Assembly: GCA_024233305.1 (NCBI GenBank)
Contig: JACKPV010000027.1
Coordinates: 62,001-126,000 of the forward strand
Reading direction: 5' to 3'
Length of the DNA: 64,000 nt
DNA from: Verrucomicrobiales bacterium
Lineage (GTDB): Bacteria; Verrucomicrobiota; Verrucomicrobiia; Limisphaerales; J093
The position numbers were made by a program, and so were the translations under genes. Shown here one piece after another: positions 51,639 through 60,133 of this stretch. The notes beneath the pieces were generated by a model. It was not told the DNA's origin and ran no database searches. It saw only the letters and a program-made list of their open reading frames with translations. The first letter of the stretch is position 1. The number at the start of each line of letters is the position of its first letter.

Positions 51639-54600
51639 ATGACTGGATCCGGAGAGTTGGGTGGCGAGGCTGGCGATGGATGGGAACCGCGCGACGCAGA
51701 ACCCCTTTCCGACGCGTCAGACCATCCGCGAACGCTGCCGACCGGCACTCGGCTGCCCCCGTCCATTCCCGACTTGGAGCTTATCCGTCGAATCGGTCGA
51801 GGGGCCTATGGCGAGGTTTGGCTGACGCGGAGCCTGACTGGCGTGTATCGGGCAACCAAGATCGTCTTCTGTGGCACCGACGAGCGGCAGCGCGCCTTCG
51901 ATCGGGAGTACCGCGGCATCCAGAACTACGAGCCCATCTCGTTGACTCACCCCAGCCTGATGGACGTGGTCCGGGTAGGGCGGAACGACCCGGAGGGGTT
52001 CTTCTATTACGAAATGGAATTGGCGGACGATGTCAATCGTGCCCCCTCGCCGCTGGGGTTGAACTCGCACGAGGACCTGGATGGCGTGGAGGCCCCGCTG
52101 AATCCGGCAACCTACGAGCCGTTCACCCTTCGGCGTTTGTTCCAACGAGGCCGGCTTTCGGTCGAGGCGTCTGCGCGTCTCGGGATCGAACTGTTGGCGG
52201 CCCTCGGAGAGCTGCATCGTCGAGGTCGCATCCATCGGGATGTCAAGCCGTCCAACATCATCTTTGTCAACGGCCAACCGAAGCTCACGGACGTGGGATT
52301 GGTGGCCCTGGTTGACGCCAGCCGCTCGGTGGCCGGGACTCCAGGATACGCGCCCGCGGAAGGTCCAGGAACAGCGTCCGCCGACCTCTTCAGCCTTGGA
52401 AAAGTCCTTTACGAAGCGAGCACCGGCAAAGACCGCACGGCTTTTCCCGAGGCGCCCACAGTGCTCGACCCCCGGGAAGACGAGGAATGGGCGGAGCTGA
52501 ACGAAGTCATCCTGCAGGCGTGCGCCTCCGAGCCTTCGAGGCGCTACGAGAGCGCGGCCAAGATGGCGAACGACCTGCACCTGGTGCTCGCTGGCCGATC
52601 CGTGCGGCGTCTTCGCCGGATGGCAGGGGTCACACGACGGCTGAAACGCGTCAGTGTCGCGGCGGCGGTTGCCATGGCCGTGACAGCGGCGATCGCCTTC
52701 TATCAGCGCCATCAGGCAGACCGGTTCAAGGCCTTGGAGGCAGAACACCGCCGTCAGGTGATTCAGCTGAACGTCGCCAACGGGATTCGCGCTTTCGAGG
52801 ATGATGACCTCCAGACCTCCCTGTTGTGGCTGACGGAGGCCTTGCGGATCGAAACCGAGGGAGGAGGCGATGAGCAGGTGCATCGGATGCGGCTGGGAAT
52901 GACCTGGCAGCAGATCCCCCAGCTCATCGGACTCGGAGTCCATGAAGGGCCGATCAACATGGCCACGTTCAGCCCGGATGGATCGCGCATCCTGACCGCC
53001 AGCGACGACGGCGATGCTTGTCTGTGGGAATTGCAGGGCGACGAACCTGTTCACCGGTGGAACCATTCCAGCCCGGTCAAGTGGGCGGCGTTCGACGCGG
53101 ATGGCCGCCGCGTCGTTGGCGTGACCGCGGACGGAGCGGCCAGAATCTGGGATACCGTTTCGGGCGAACTGCTCCTCGGCCCACTGCTGCATGACGCGAT
53201 GCTTTACCACGGGCTGTTCAGCCTTGATGGGGCGCGCATCGTTACCGCTGGCGAGTCGGGAATCAGCATCTGGGATGCTGCGAACGGCAAGCTACTTCTC
53301 GGTCCATTCGGTCACGCCGAGCGGGTCAACGAGATCGCCCTCAGCCCGAATGGACGATGGATCGTAAGCTCGAGTTTCGACCATACCGCGCGGGTTTGGG
53401 ACATCCTGACGGGTGAGCCGGTTACCCCTCCGTTGCGGCACCGGGCCAATGTGCAGCAGGCCGCGTTCAGCCCGGACGGCGCCTCCGTGGTAACCGCCTC
53501 GTGGGACGGGACGGTTCAGCTTTGGGATGCCGCTTCGGGCGAGGAGCTTCATCCGCCCTGGCGCCTGGACGAACCGGCTTGGTTCGCCTGTTTCAGTCAT
53601 GATGGGAAGAAGGTCCTCGCCGGAGGAGGGATCTTCAAGGCAACCGGGGTGGCCAGAGTGTGGCATGTCGCCGGCGGCGAACCGGTGACGCCGTTTCTGC
53701 GGTTCGACGGCCCTGTCCGTCGGGGCTGCTTCAGTCCCGATGACCTGTGGTTTAGCGCTGGTGACTCCGCCGGAAAGGCCCACGTATTCGACGCCATCTA
53801 TGGGGTTCGGCTGCTGCCGCAGTTGCGCGAGGAGCTGTCGATCTGGCACTGCATCTTCGACCCGAGCGGCCATCGTCTCCTGACCGCCGGCAAAGACGGT
53901 CACTGGCGCTTGTGGGAACTGGCAAGCCGCACCTGGGCCGCGCCGAGTCTCTATCAGCAGGTCAAACCGCTGGAGACCGCCTTCAGTCCCGACGGATCCA
54001 AGGTCGCGATATCCGGCACAGACGGAGCGTGGATCTGGGAACCGGACGGAGGAAGGGGGACTTGGGTGGCGCAGGGCTTGCTGGAGGGAAAAAGCGCCCG
54101 AGTCGCCTTCAGTCGGGATCAGCGCTTCCTGGCTATCGGCGGAGGCTTTGGGAATCTGGTCCTGCACGATCTCGACGGTGGGGAGGAAAGAACGCTGGAT
54201 GGGCATGCCGCAGGGATTCACGCGATGGCTTTCAGTCCGTCCGGGGCCTGCCTGGCGACGGCCAGCGAGGACCGGACCCTGAAACTCTGGAGCATGGAGA
54301 ACGCCAGGCTGACACACCCACCGTTCGAGCATCCGCACACGGTGTGGAGCGTGGCGTTCTCGCCAGATGGCACAATCGTGGCCACGGGAAGCGGACGCGA
54401 GACTGCCCCAAGCGAGGGCGAGCTGCGGCTCTATTCGGTCCGGACCGGGCAGCTGGTCGCCGACATCGTGAGGTTGCCGGGTAGAGCCGTCCAAGTCGCT
54501 TATAGCCCGGATGGAAGATGGCTGGCTGCTGCCTGCGCCGAACTGGCGTTTCGTCGGCTCCCGTTGCTTGTCCTGGATACGACGACTGCTCAACCGCCGC

Positions 54601-55226
54601 CGTTCCGACTGGCACTCGAAGACGGCATCTGCCAATTGGCCTTCTCCCCAGACAGCAAGCGGATCGCCGCGAGCGATGAAGGCGGAATGATGCGGATCTG
54701 GAGCCTTGTCGACGGGGCTCCGCTGACGCCGGTGTTTCGACATCGTCGGGGGGCCAGGGTTCTTTCCTTCGATTCGCGTGGGGCGGTTCTGTTGTCCGGC
54801 TCGCTTGATGGAACGGCCCGTCTGTGGAGTGGTTTAACCGGCGAACTCCTGGGACCTCCGATCCGCCATCCACTGGGGGTGGAACATGCGTGCTGGGGGC
54901 CGCAGGGCCGGCGGATTGCGGTTGCGGACAAGAATCACCGGGTGAAGCTATGCAGCATTGACACCGAACGTCGGGCTTTGCCGGATCTCCGGGATCTTGC
55001 CTTCTTGTACGCCGGAGCGCGACCGCATCCGCCCAGCGATCTCCAATGGGCGGGCGGACAGGAGCTGCGTGACGTTTGGCGGGATCTCCGGGCGAGTCTG
55101 CCCCATGAGTTCGAAGCGGATGCCGGTTCCTTGGCACAATGGGAACGCAACCGCGCGTCAGCCATCGAGGTTCTGTCTGAACCCGCGCAGATGACCGGCT
55201 ATCGGGACCGCATACCCTGGGAGTAG
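51639..55226 (+). CDS. membrane Ser/Thr protein kinase with C-terminal WD40 repeats
   Basis: 1195 residues. The kinase domain at about 50-320 has the glycine loop IGRGAYGEVW, the ATP lysine Lys74 (RATKIV), the catalytic loop HRDVKPSN with Asp201, DVG in place of DFG, and GTPGYAPAE. One membrane helix lies near 337-360 (VSVAAAVAMAVTAAIAFYQ). From about 435 to 1150 come at least ten WD40 repeats (FSPDGSRILTASDDGDACLW, LSPNGRWIVSSSFDHTARVW), likely forming two propellers outside the membrane as a sensing or docking part. The upstream sigma factor is the probable target. Confidence 0.9.
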   Translation: MTGSGELGGEAGDGWEPRDAEPLSDASDHPRTLPTGTRLPPSIPDLELIRRIGRGAYGEVWLTRSLTGVYRATKIVFCGTDERQRAFDREYRGIQNYEPISLTHPSLMDVVRVGRNDPEGFFYYEMELADDVNRAPSPLGLNSHEDLDGVEAPLNPATYEPFTLRRLFQRGRLSVEASARLGIELLAALGELHRRGRIHRDVKPSNIIFVNGQPKLTDVGLVALVDASRSVAGTPGYAPAEGPGTASADLFSLGKVLYEASTGKDRTAFPEAPTVLDPREDEEWAELNEVILQACASEPSRRYESAAKMANDLHLVLAGRSVRRLRRMAGVTRRLKRVSVAAAVAMAVTAAIAFYQRHQADRFKALEAEHRRQVIQLNVANGIRAFEDDDLQTSLLWLTEALRIETEGGGDEQVHRMRLGMTWQQIPQLIGLGVHEGPINMATFSPDGSRILTASDDGDACLWELQGDEPVHRWNHSSPVKWAAFDADGRRVVGVTADGAARIWDTVSGELLLGPLLHDAMLYHGLFSLDGARIVTAGESGISIWDAANGKLLLGPFGHAERVNEIALSPNGRWIVSSSFDHTARVWDILTGEPVTPPLRHRANVQQAAFSPDGASVVTASWDGTVQLWDAASGEELHPPWRLDEPAWFACFSHDGKKVLAGGGIFKATGVARVWHVAGGEPVTPFLRFDGPVRRGCFSPDDLWFSAGDSAGKAHVFDAIYGVRLLPQLREELSIWHCIFDPSGHRLLTAGKDGHWRLWELASRTWAAPSLYQQVKPLETAFSPDGSKVAISGTDGAWIWEPDGGRGTWVAQGLLEGKSARVAFSRDQRFLAIGGGFGNLVLHDLDGGEERTLDGHAAGIHAMAFSPSGACLATASEDRTLKLWSMENARLTHPPFEHPHTVWSVAFSPDGTIVATGSGRETAPSEGELRLYSVRTGQLVADIVRLPGRAVQVAYSPDGRWLAAACAELAFRRLPLLVLDTTTAQPPPFRLALEDGICQLAFSPDSKRIAASDEGGMMRIWSLVDGAPLTPVFRHRRGARVLSFDSRGAVLLSGSLDGTARLWSGLTGELLGPPIRHPLGVEHACWGPQGRRIAVADKNHRVKLCSIDTERRALPDLRDLAFLYAGARPHPPSDLQWAGGQELRDVWRDLRASLPHEFEADAGSLAQWERNRASAIEVLSEPAQMTGYRDRIPWE

Positions 55227-55260
55227 AAGCCAAGCACGCTGCTGCACGATTGGGATTCCC

Positions 55261-55287
55261 GGTGGAACTCGCGCCGCCAGTTCCACC
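55261..55287 (+). terminator. hairpin after the kinase gene
   Basis: GGTGGAACT / AGTTCCACC, perfect 9-bp stem with 9-nt loop, 34 bp after the stop. No U-tract. The rest of the 321-bp gap up to 55547 shows nothing recognisable. Confidence 0.5.
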
Positions 55288-55547
55288 GCTCGGAGCCGGC
55301 AAGAGCGCTGGGCGGGAGGGTTCACAGGGCCGATGCCGGTTCGCAGGCAACGGTGCACCGAGCTGTGAGCATGCAGTCAAACCGCCACCAGAGTTCGCCT
55401 TCTTCCCGCCCCACGCCGCGCTGACCACTCGTCGGCGAGGTGCGGAAGCCCATTCTCAGGATCGGCCACAAGAACAGCGAGCGATGCCCCCGCTCCCGTC
55501 CGCAAGCCGGTCTTGACCCGCGGCGCGGAAGGGCGACTCTTGGGGCC

Positions 55548-56477
55548 ATGACGCATCGGATTTCGGTGGTGGATTCGCATACGGCCGGGGAGCCCACGCG
55601 CGTGGTCGTCGACGGGGGACCGGACCTGGGCAACGGCCCCCTGGCCGGACGATTGCGGCGGTTTCACGAACAGCATGATCGTTTCCGGCGCGCCATCGTC
55701 ACCGAGCCACGTGGCTCCGACATCCTCGTGGGGGCGCTGCTGTGCGCGCCGGTCGATTCCGCCAGCGCCGCCGCGGTGATCTTCTTTAACAACGTCGGTT
55801 ACCTCGGCATGTGCGGGCACGGGATGATGGGGGTGGTCCGCACGCTCGCGCACCTTGGCCGCCTGCAACCCGGTTCCCACCGGATCGAAAGCCCGGTCGG
55901 CCCCGTGGGCTGCACGCTTTCGGAGCAGGGCGACGTGTCGGTGGAAAACGTCCCCAGCTGGCGCAAGGCCGCCGACGTGCGCATCGACGTGGACGGAATC
56001 GGTCGTCTCGCCGGTGACGTGGCCTACGGCGGGAACTGGTTCTTCCTGGCCCGCGAACCGGTGTCGACCCTGGACATGCAGAACGCAGCGCAGCTGCTCG
56101 AAGTCGCGTCGCGCATCCGGCGGGCCGTCAATGCCCAGGGCTTTCCCGAGGTGGATCACGTCGAGCTGTTCGGCCCCCCAACCCGACCGGGCGCCGATGC
56201 GCGCAACTTCGTGCTGTGTCCCGGCGGGGCTTACGACCGGTCCCCCTGCGGCACGGGCACCAGCGCCAAGCTCGCCTGCCTCGCCGCCGACGGCCAACTC
56301 GCCGAAGGCAGGACCTGGGTGCAGGAAGGCATCACGGGCACGACGTTCGAAGCGAGCTACCGCACGTCGGGGACGCGCATCGTGCCGACCGTCACCGGGA
56401 GGGCGTGGATCACCGGGGAAGCCACCCTGCTGGTCGATCCCGCCGATCCCTTCGCGTGGGGTTTGCCGCCCGCATGA
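55548..56477 (+). CDS. 4-hydroxyproline 2-epimerase (proline racemase family)
   Basis: 309 residues. The family's two catalytic cysteines are both present: Cys89 in GMCGHGMMG and Cys234 in DRSPCGTGTSAKLA. This Cys/Cys pair is typical of epimerases and racemases and rules out the dehydratase branch, which has Ser/Thr first. Other blocks: VDSHTAGEPTRVVVDGGP and EGITGTTFEASY. It likely turns trans-4-hydroxy-L-proline into cis-4-hydroxy-D-proline. It overlaps the oxidoreductase gene by 4 bp (ATGA). Proline racemase activity is an alternative, made less likely by the gene context. Confidence 0.88.
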   Translation: MTHRISVVDSHTAGEPTRVVVDGGPDLGNGPLAGRLRRFHEQHDRFRRAIVTEPRGSDILVGALLCAPVDSASAAAVIFFNNVGYLGMCGHGMMGVVRTLAHLGRLQPGSHRIESPVGPVGCTLSEQGDVSVENVPSWRKAADVRIDVDGIGRLAGDVAYGGNWFFLAREPVSTLDMQNAAQLLEVASRIRRAVNAQGFPEVDHVELFGPPTRPGADARNFVLCPGGAYDRSPCGTGTSAKLACLAADGQLAEGRTWVQEGITGTTFEASYRTSGTRIVPTVTGRAWITGEATLLVDPADPFAWGLPPA

Positions 56478-57733
56478 ACACCGGCCGCGAGGTCCTGATC
56501 ATTGGCGGGGGCGTCATCGGACTGTGCTGCGCCTGGTATGCGCGCGCGGCCGGCCACCGCGTCACGATCCTCGAACGGGGAAACCCTGGCCGCGGCGGTT
56601 GTTCGCTGGGCAACGCGGGCATGATCGTTCCCAGCCACTTCGTTCCCCTGGCCGCCCCCGGCATGGTGCGCCTCGGGGTGAAGTGGATGGGGAATCCTGA
56701 ATCGCCGTTCTACATCCGTCCGCGACTGGACCGTGAACTCGCGGGTTGGGGGATGCGTTTCTGGCGGGCCGCGACCCGGCGCCACGTGGACCAGGCATCG
56801 CCGCTGCTGCGCGACCTCAATCTGGAGAGCCGGGCCGAATTCGTGCGGCTGCACGCGGAATGGCCCGGCGGCTTCGGCCTGGAAACCCGCGGACTGCTCA
56901 TGCTCTGTCGGACCGGGCACGGGCTCGCCGAGGAAATTGCGGCGGCGGAACGAGCCCGGCAGCTTGGTCTCAGCGCAGACGTGTTGACGCCGGCGCAATT
57001 GGCGGAGCGCGAACCGGAGCTGCGTCTGGACGTGTGCGGCGGGGTCTTCTTCGCCCAGGATGCCCATCTTGATCCGGCCCGCTTCTTCAACACCCTCGCG
57101 GCCGGGCTGCTCGAACGGGGTGTTCGTTTGGTCCACGAAGCCGGGACGATTGAATGGCGCCGGGACCGACGCCGGATCCTCGCCGTGCGGGCGGGAGGAA
57201 GCGAATTCGGCGCGGATGATTTCGTGCTCGCCGCCGGTGTCTGGTCCACGCGGCTGGCACGTGCCCTGGACCTCAACCTCCCGATGCAGCCGGGCAAGGG
57301 CTACAGCTTGACGCTCGACGCTCCCCTTGCCCTGCTCCGCTCCTGCGCCATCCTCACCGAGGCGCGCGTCGCGGTGACGCCAATGGGGGGGAAACTCCGC
57401 TTCGCCGGCACGATGGAACTGAGCGGACTGGACGAAACCGTAAATGCGCGCCGGGTCGCGGGGATCGCCAAATCCGTGGCCGCCTACCTGCCTGATTTTT
57501 CGGCCGCGGAACTCGGTCGACTGCCCGCTTGGTGCGGTCTGCGACCCGTTTCGCCGGACGGTTTGCCCTACCTCGGTCGTTCGGAACGCTGGCGCAATCT
57601 TGTGGTCGCCACGGGCCACGCCATGATGGGCCTGAGCCTTGCCCCGATCACCGGCCGGCTGGTTGCGGATCTGCTCTCGGACCGGACACCGTCGATTCCG
57701 CTGGCCATGTTGTCGCCGGATCGCTACGCCTGA
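56474..57733 (+). CDS. FAD-dependent D-amino-acid dehydrogenase (probable D-hydroxyproline dehydrogenase)
   Basis: 419 residues of the DadA/glycine-oxidase group. The FAD-binding start is EVLIIGGGVIGLCCAWYARA with acidic ERG at the end of the second strand. Later blocks are GNAGMIVPSHFVPLAAPG, DDFVLAAGVWSTRLARALDL and the closing WCGLRPVSPDGLPYLGR with VATGHAMMGLSLAPITGRLV. Coupled to the epimerase by a 4-bp overlap, it probably oxidises cis-4-hydroxy-D-proline to the pyrroline carboxylate. The deaminase and dehydrogenase for the following steps are not in the window. Confidence 0.88.
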   Translation: MNTGREVLIIGGGVIGLCCAWYARAAGHRVTILERGNPGRGGCSLGNAGMIVPSHFVPLAAPGMVRLGVKWMGNPESPFYIRPRLDRELAGWGMRFWRAATRRHVDQASPLLRDLNLESRAEFVRLHAEWPGGFGLETRGLLMLCRTGHGLAEEIAAAERARQLGLSADVLTPAQLAEREPELRLDVCGGVFFAQDAHLDPARFFNTLAAGLLERGVRLVHEAGTIEWRRDRRRILAVRAGGSEFGADDFVLAAGVWSTRLARALDLNLPMQPGKGYSLTLDAPLALLRSCAILTEARVAVTPMGGKLRFAGTMELSGLDETVNARRVAGIAKSVAAYLPDFSAAELGRLPAWCGLRPVSPDGLPYLGRSERWRNLVVATGHAMMGLSLAPITGRLVADLLSDRTPSIPLAMLSPDRYA

Positions 57734-57740
57734 CGGGCAA

Positions 57741-60125
57741 ATGACGCTGCCAAGTCTGGTCCGTGCGGAAACGCCCGCGGCACAACCGTCCTTCCGCGCC
57801 CTCCCTGGCGCTTCCTTTCCCTTCTTCCCGGCCCGCGGGTCCCGGCCGCTGCGCTGGCTGGCGACGGGCCTCCTGATCGCCTTCACCTCGGCGGACATGC
57901 GGGCACAGGACGAAGCCACCGAAGCAGCCCCCGAACCGCTCACCCTGGACCGGGTCTTCAGCGGCGAGTTCAACGGTGGCGGTTACAGTGCGCGCTGGAT
58001 CGGGGACGGCGCCGAATATGTGCGCTTCGAGACTGCCAGGGCGGGGCATGGTCGCGATCTGATGCTCTACGACGCGAACTCCGGGGAAGGCCGCGTGCTG
58101 GTTCCGGGCCACCGCTTCATCCCGCCGGGGCAAGGCGGCCCTCTGAACATCGACGGCCATGAATTCTCGACCGACCGATCGAAGCTGCTCATCTACACCA
58201 ACAGCCGGCGGGTCTGGCGGCAGAACACCCGTGGCGACTATTGGCTCCTGGACATCGCCGCCGGGATGCTGACGAAGCTTGGCGGGGACGGGCCGCCGGC
58301 GACGATGATGTTCGCCACGTTTTCGCCCGACGGAACCCGGGTGGCATTCGTGCGGGCCAACAACCTCTACGTCCAACGACTCTCCGACCTGTCGATCACC
58401 GCCCTGACCACGGACGGCGGCGCGCACCTGATAAACGGCACCTTCGACTGGGTCTACGAAGAGGAGTTGAGCCTCCGGAACGGCTACCGGTGGAGCCCGA
58501 ACGGCCACCGGATCGCGTTCTGGCAGATCGACACGACCGGCGTGCCCGAGTTCGTCATGATCAACGACACGGATGCGCTCTACCCGACCCTCACCCGCTT
58601 CGCCTATCCGAAGACCGGCCAGATCAATCCGGCGGCCCGGATCGGGGTCGTGGCAGCGGCGGGTGGCCCGGTGCGGTGGATGGAGATTCCCGGAGATCCG
58701 CGCGACCACTACCTCGCCCGGCTGGACTGGGTGGAAGCGCCCGAGGAACTCATGATCCAGCAGTTGAACCGCCTGCAGAACACGAACCAAGTTTACCTCG
58801 CCGACCCCGAAACCGGAGCCGCGAAGCCGTGGTTCTCCGACCCCGACGCCGCCTGGATCGACGTACGTGACGATTATCGCTGGTTCGATGACCATCGTCG
58901 GTTGCTCTGGGTCAGCGAGCGCGACGGCTGGTTGCGCGCGTGGGCCGTGTCACGGAAGAACGGCAAGTTCAAACCGCTGACGAAGGGCGATCTCGACGTG
59001 ATGGAGGTGCTCTCCGTGGACGAGGCCGATGGGCGTTTCTACTTCTACGCCTCACCCGAAAACGCCACGCAACGCTATCTGTATTCCGCTTCGATCAACG
59101 GAGGAAAGGTCACCCGCCTGACCCCGGAAGACCAACCGGGCTGGCACAGCTATTCGGTTTCCGGCGACGCCCGCCTCGCCGTTCACACCCGCTCGCGTTT
59201 CGCCGAGCCTTCCGCGGTCGACTTGGTTTCCCTCCCCGGACACGAACCGTTGCGGGTCCTTGAAGACAACGCGAAGCAGCGGGAGAAGCTCGCCCAACTG
59301 GCCCCGACCACGAGCGAGTTCTTCCGCGTGGACATCGGCGACGGCGTGGAACTCGACGGCTGGTGCATCAAGCCGCCGGACTTCGATGAAGCGAAGCGGT
59401 ATCCGGTCCTTTTCCACGTCTACGGCGAACCGGCGGGACAAACCGTGCTGGATCGCTGGGGTGGAAGGAACGCGATGTGGCACCGGATGCTGGCCGAACA
59501 GGGTTACGTGGTGATCAGCCTCGACAACCGCGGCACCCCCGCCCCGCGCGGACGCGAATGGCGCAAGTGCATTTACCGCCAGGTGGGCATCCTCGCTTCC
59601 GGCGATCAGGCGGCCGGCCTGCGGGCGCTCCGGGAACGCTGGTCCTGGCTGGACGGCAGCCGGGTCGGCATCTGGGGCTGGAGCGGCGGCGGCTCGATGA
59701 CCTTGAACGCCGTCTTCCGACATCCGGACCTCTACCACGTGGGAATGGCGGTGGCCGCCGTGCCGAACATGCGTCTCTACGACACCATCTACCAGGAGCG
59801 CTACATGGGCCTGCCGGCGGACAATGTGGAGGGTTACAGGCTCGGTTCGCCCATCACCTTTGCCGGACAGCTCGAAGGGGACCTGCTGCTCGTGCACGGC
59901 ACCGGCGATGACAACGTCCATTACCAGGGCATGGAACTCCTGGTCGACGAGCTGGTGGCCCACGGCAAGCCATTCACAATGATGGCTTATCCGAACCGGT
60001 CGCACGGCATCGGCGAAGGCCCCGGCACGTCCCGGCACTTGTACGAATTGCTGACCCGCTTCCTGAAGACCCACCTGCCGGCCGGAGGCCGTGAACCGGC
60101 AGCCACGCCGGCCGGTTCGGAATAG
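57741..60125 (+). CDS. dipeptidyl peptidase IV-type serine protease (S9B)
   Basis: 794 residues with an export signal near residues 35-53 (PLRWLATGLLIAFTSADMRA). The beta-propeller carries the S9B double-glutamate motif DWVYEEELSLRNGYRWSPNG, which anchors the substrate N-terminus. The alpha/beta-hydrolase domain has Ser648 (WGWSGGGSM), Asp723/724 (GTGDDNVHY) and His755 (NRSHGI). The nucleophile motif is GWSGGG rather than the usual GWSYGG. It removes X-Pro (and possibly X-Hyp) dipeptides in the periplasm. It follows the oxidoreductase gene by 7 bp, linking prolyl-peptide cleavage to hydroxyproline catabolism. Confidence 0.93.
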   Translation: MTLPSLVRAETPAAQPSFRALPGASFPFFPARGSRPLRWLATGLLIAFTSADMRAQDEATEAAPEPLTLDRVFSGEFNGGGYSARWIGDGAEYVRFETARAGHGRDLMLYDANSGEGRVLVPGHRFIPPGQGGPLNIDGHEFSTDRSKLLIYTNSRRVWRQNTRGDYWLLDIAAGMLTKLGGDGPPATMMFATFSPDGTRVAFVRANNLYVQRLSDLSITALTTDGGAHLINGTFDWVYEEELSLRNGYRWSPNGHRIAFWQIDTTGVPEFVMINDTDALYPTLTRFAYPKTGQINPAARIGVVAAAGGPVRWMEIPGDPRDHYLARLDWVEAPEELMIQQLNRLQNTNQVYLADPETGAAKPWFSDPDAAWIDVRDDYRWFDDHRRLLWVSERDGWLRAWAVSRKNGKFKPLTKGDLDVMEVLSVDEADGRFYFYASPENATQRYLYSASINGGKVTRLTPEDQPGWHSYSVSGDARLAVHTRSRFAEPSAVDLVSLPGHEPLRVLEDNAKQREKLAQLAPTTSEFFRVDIGDGVELDGWCIKPPDFDEAKRYPVLFHVYGEPAGQTVLDRWGGRNAMWHRMLAEQGYVVISLDNRGTPAPRGREWRKCIYRQVGILASGDQAAGLRALRERWSWLDGSRVGIWGWSGGGSMTLNAVFRHPDLYHVGMAVAAVPNMRLYDTIYQERYMGLPADNVEGYRLGSPITFAGQLEGDLLLVHGTGDDNVHYQGMELLVDELVAHGKPFTMMAYPNRSHGIGEGPGTSRHLYELLTRFLKTHLPAGGREPAATPAGSE

Positions 60126-60133
60126 CGACCCGC

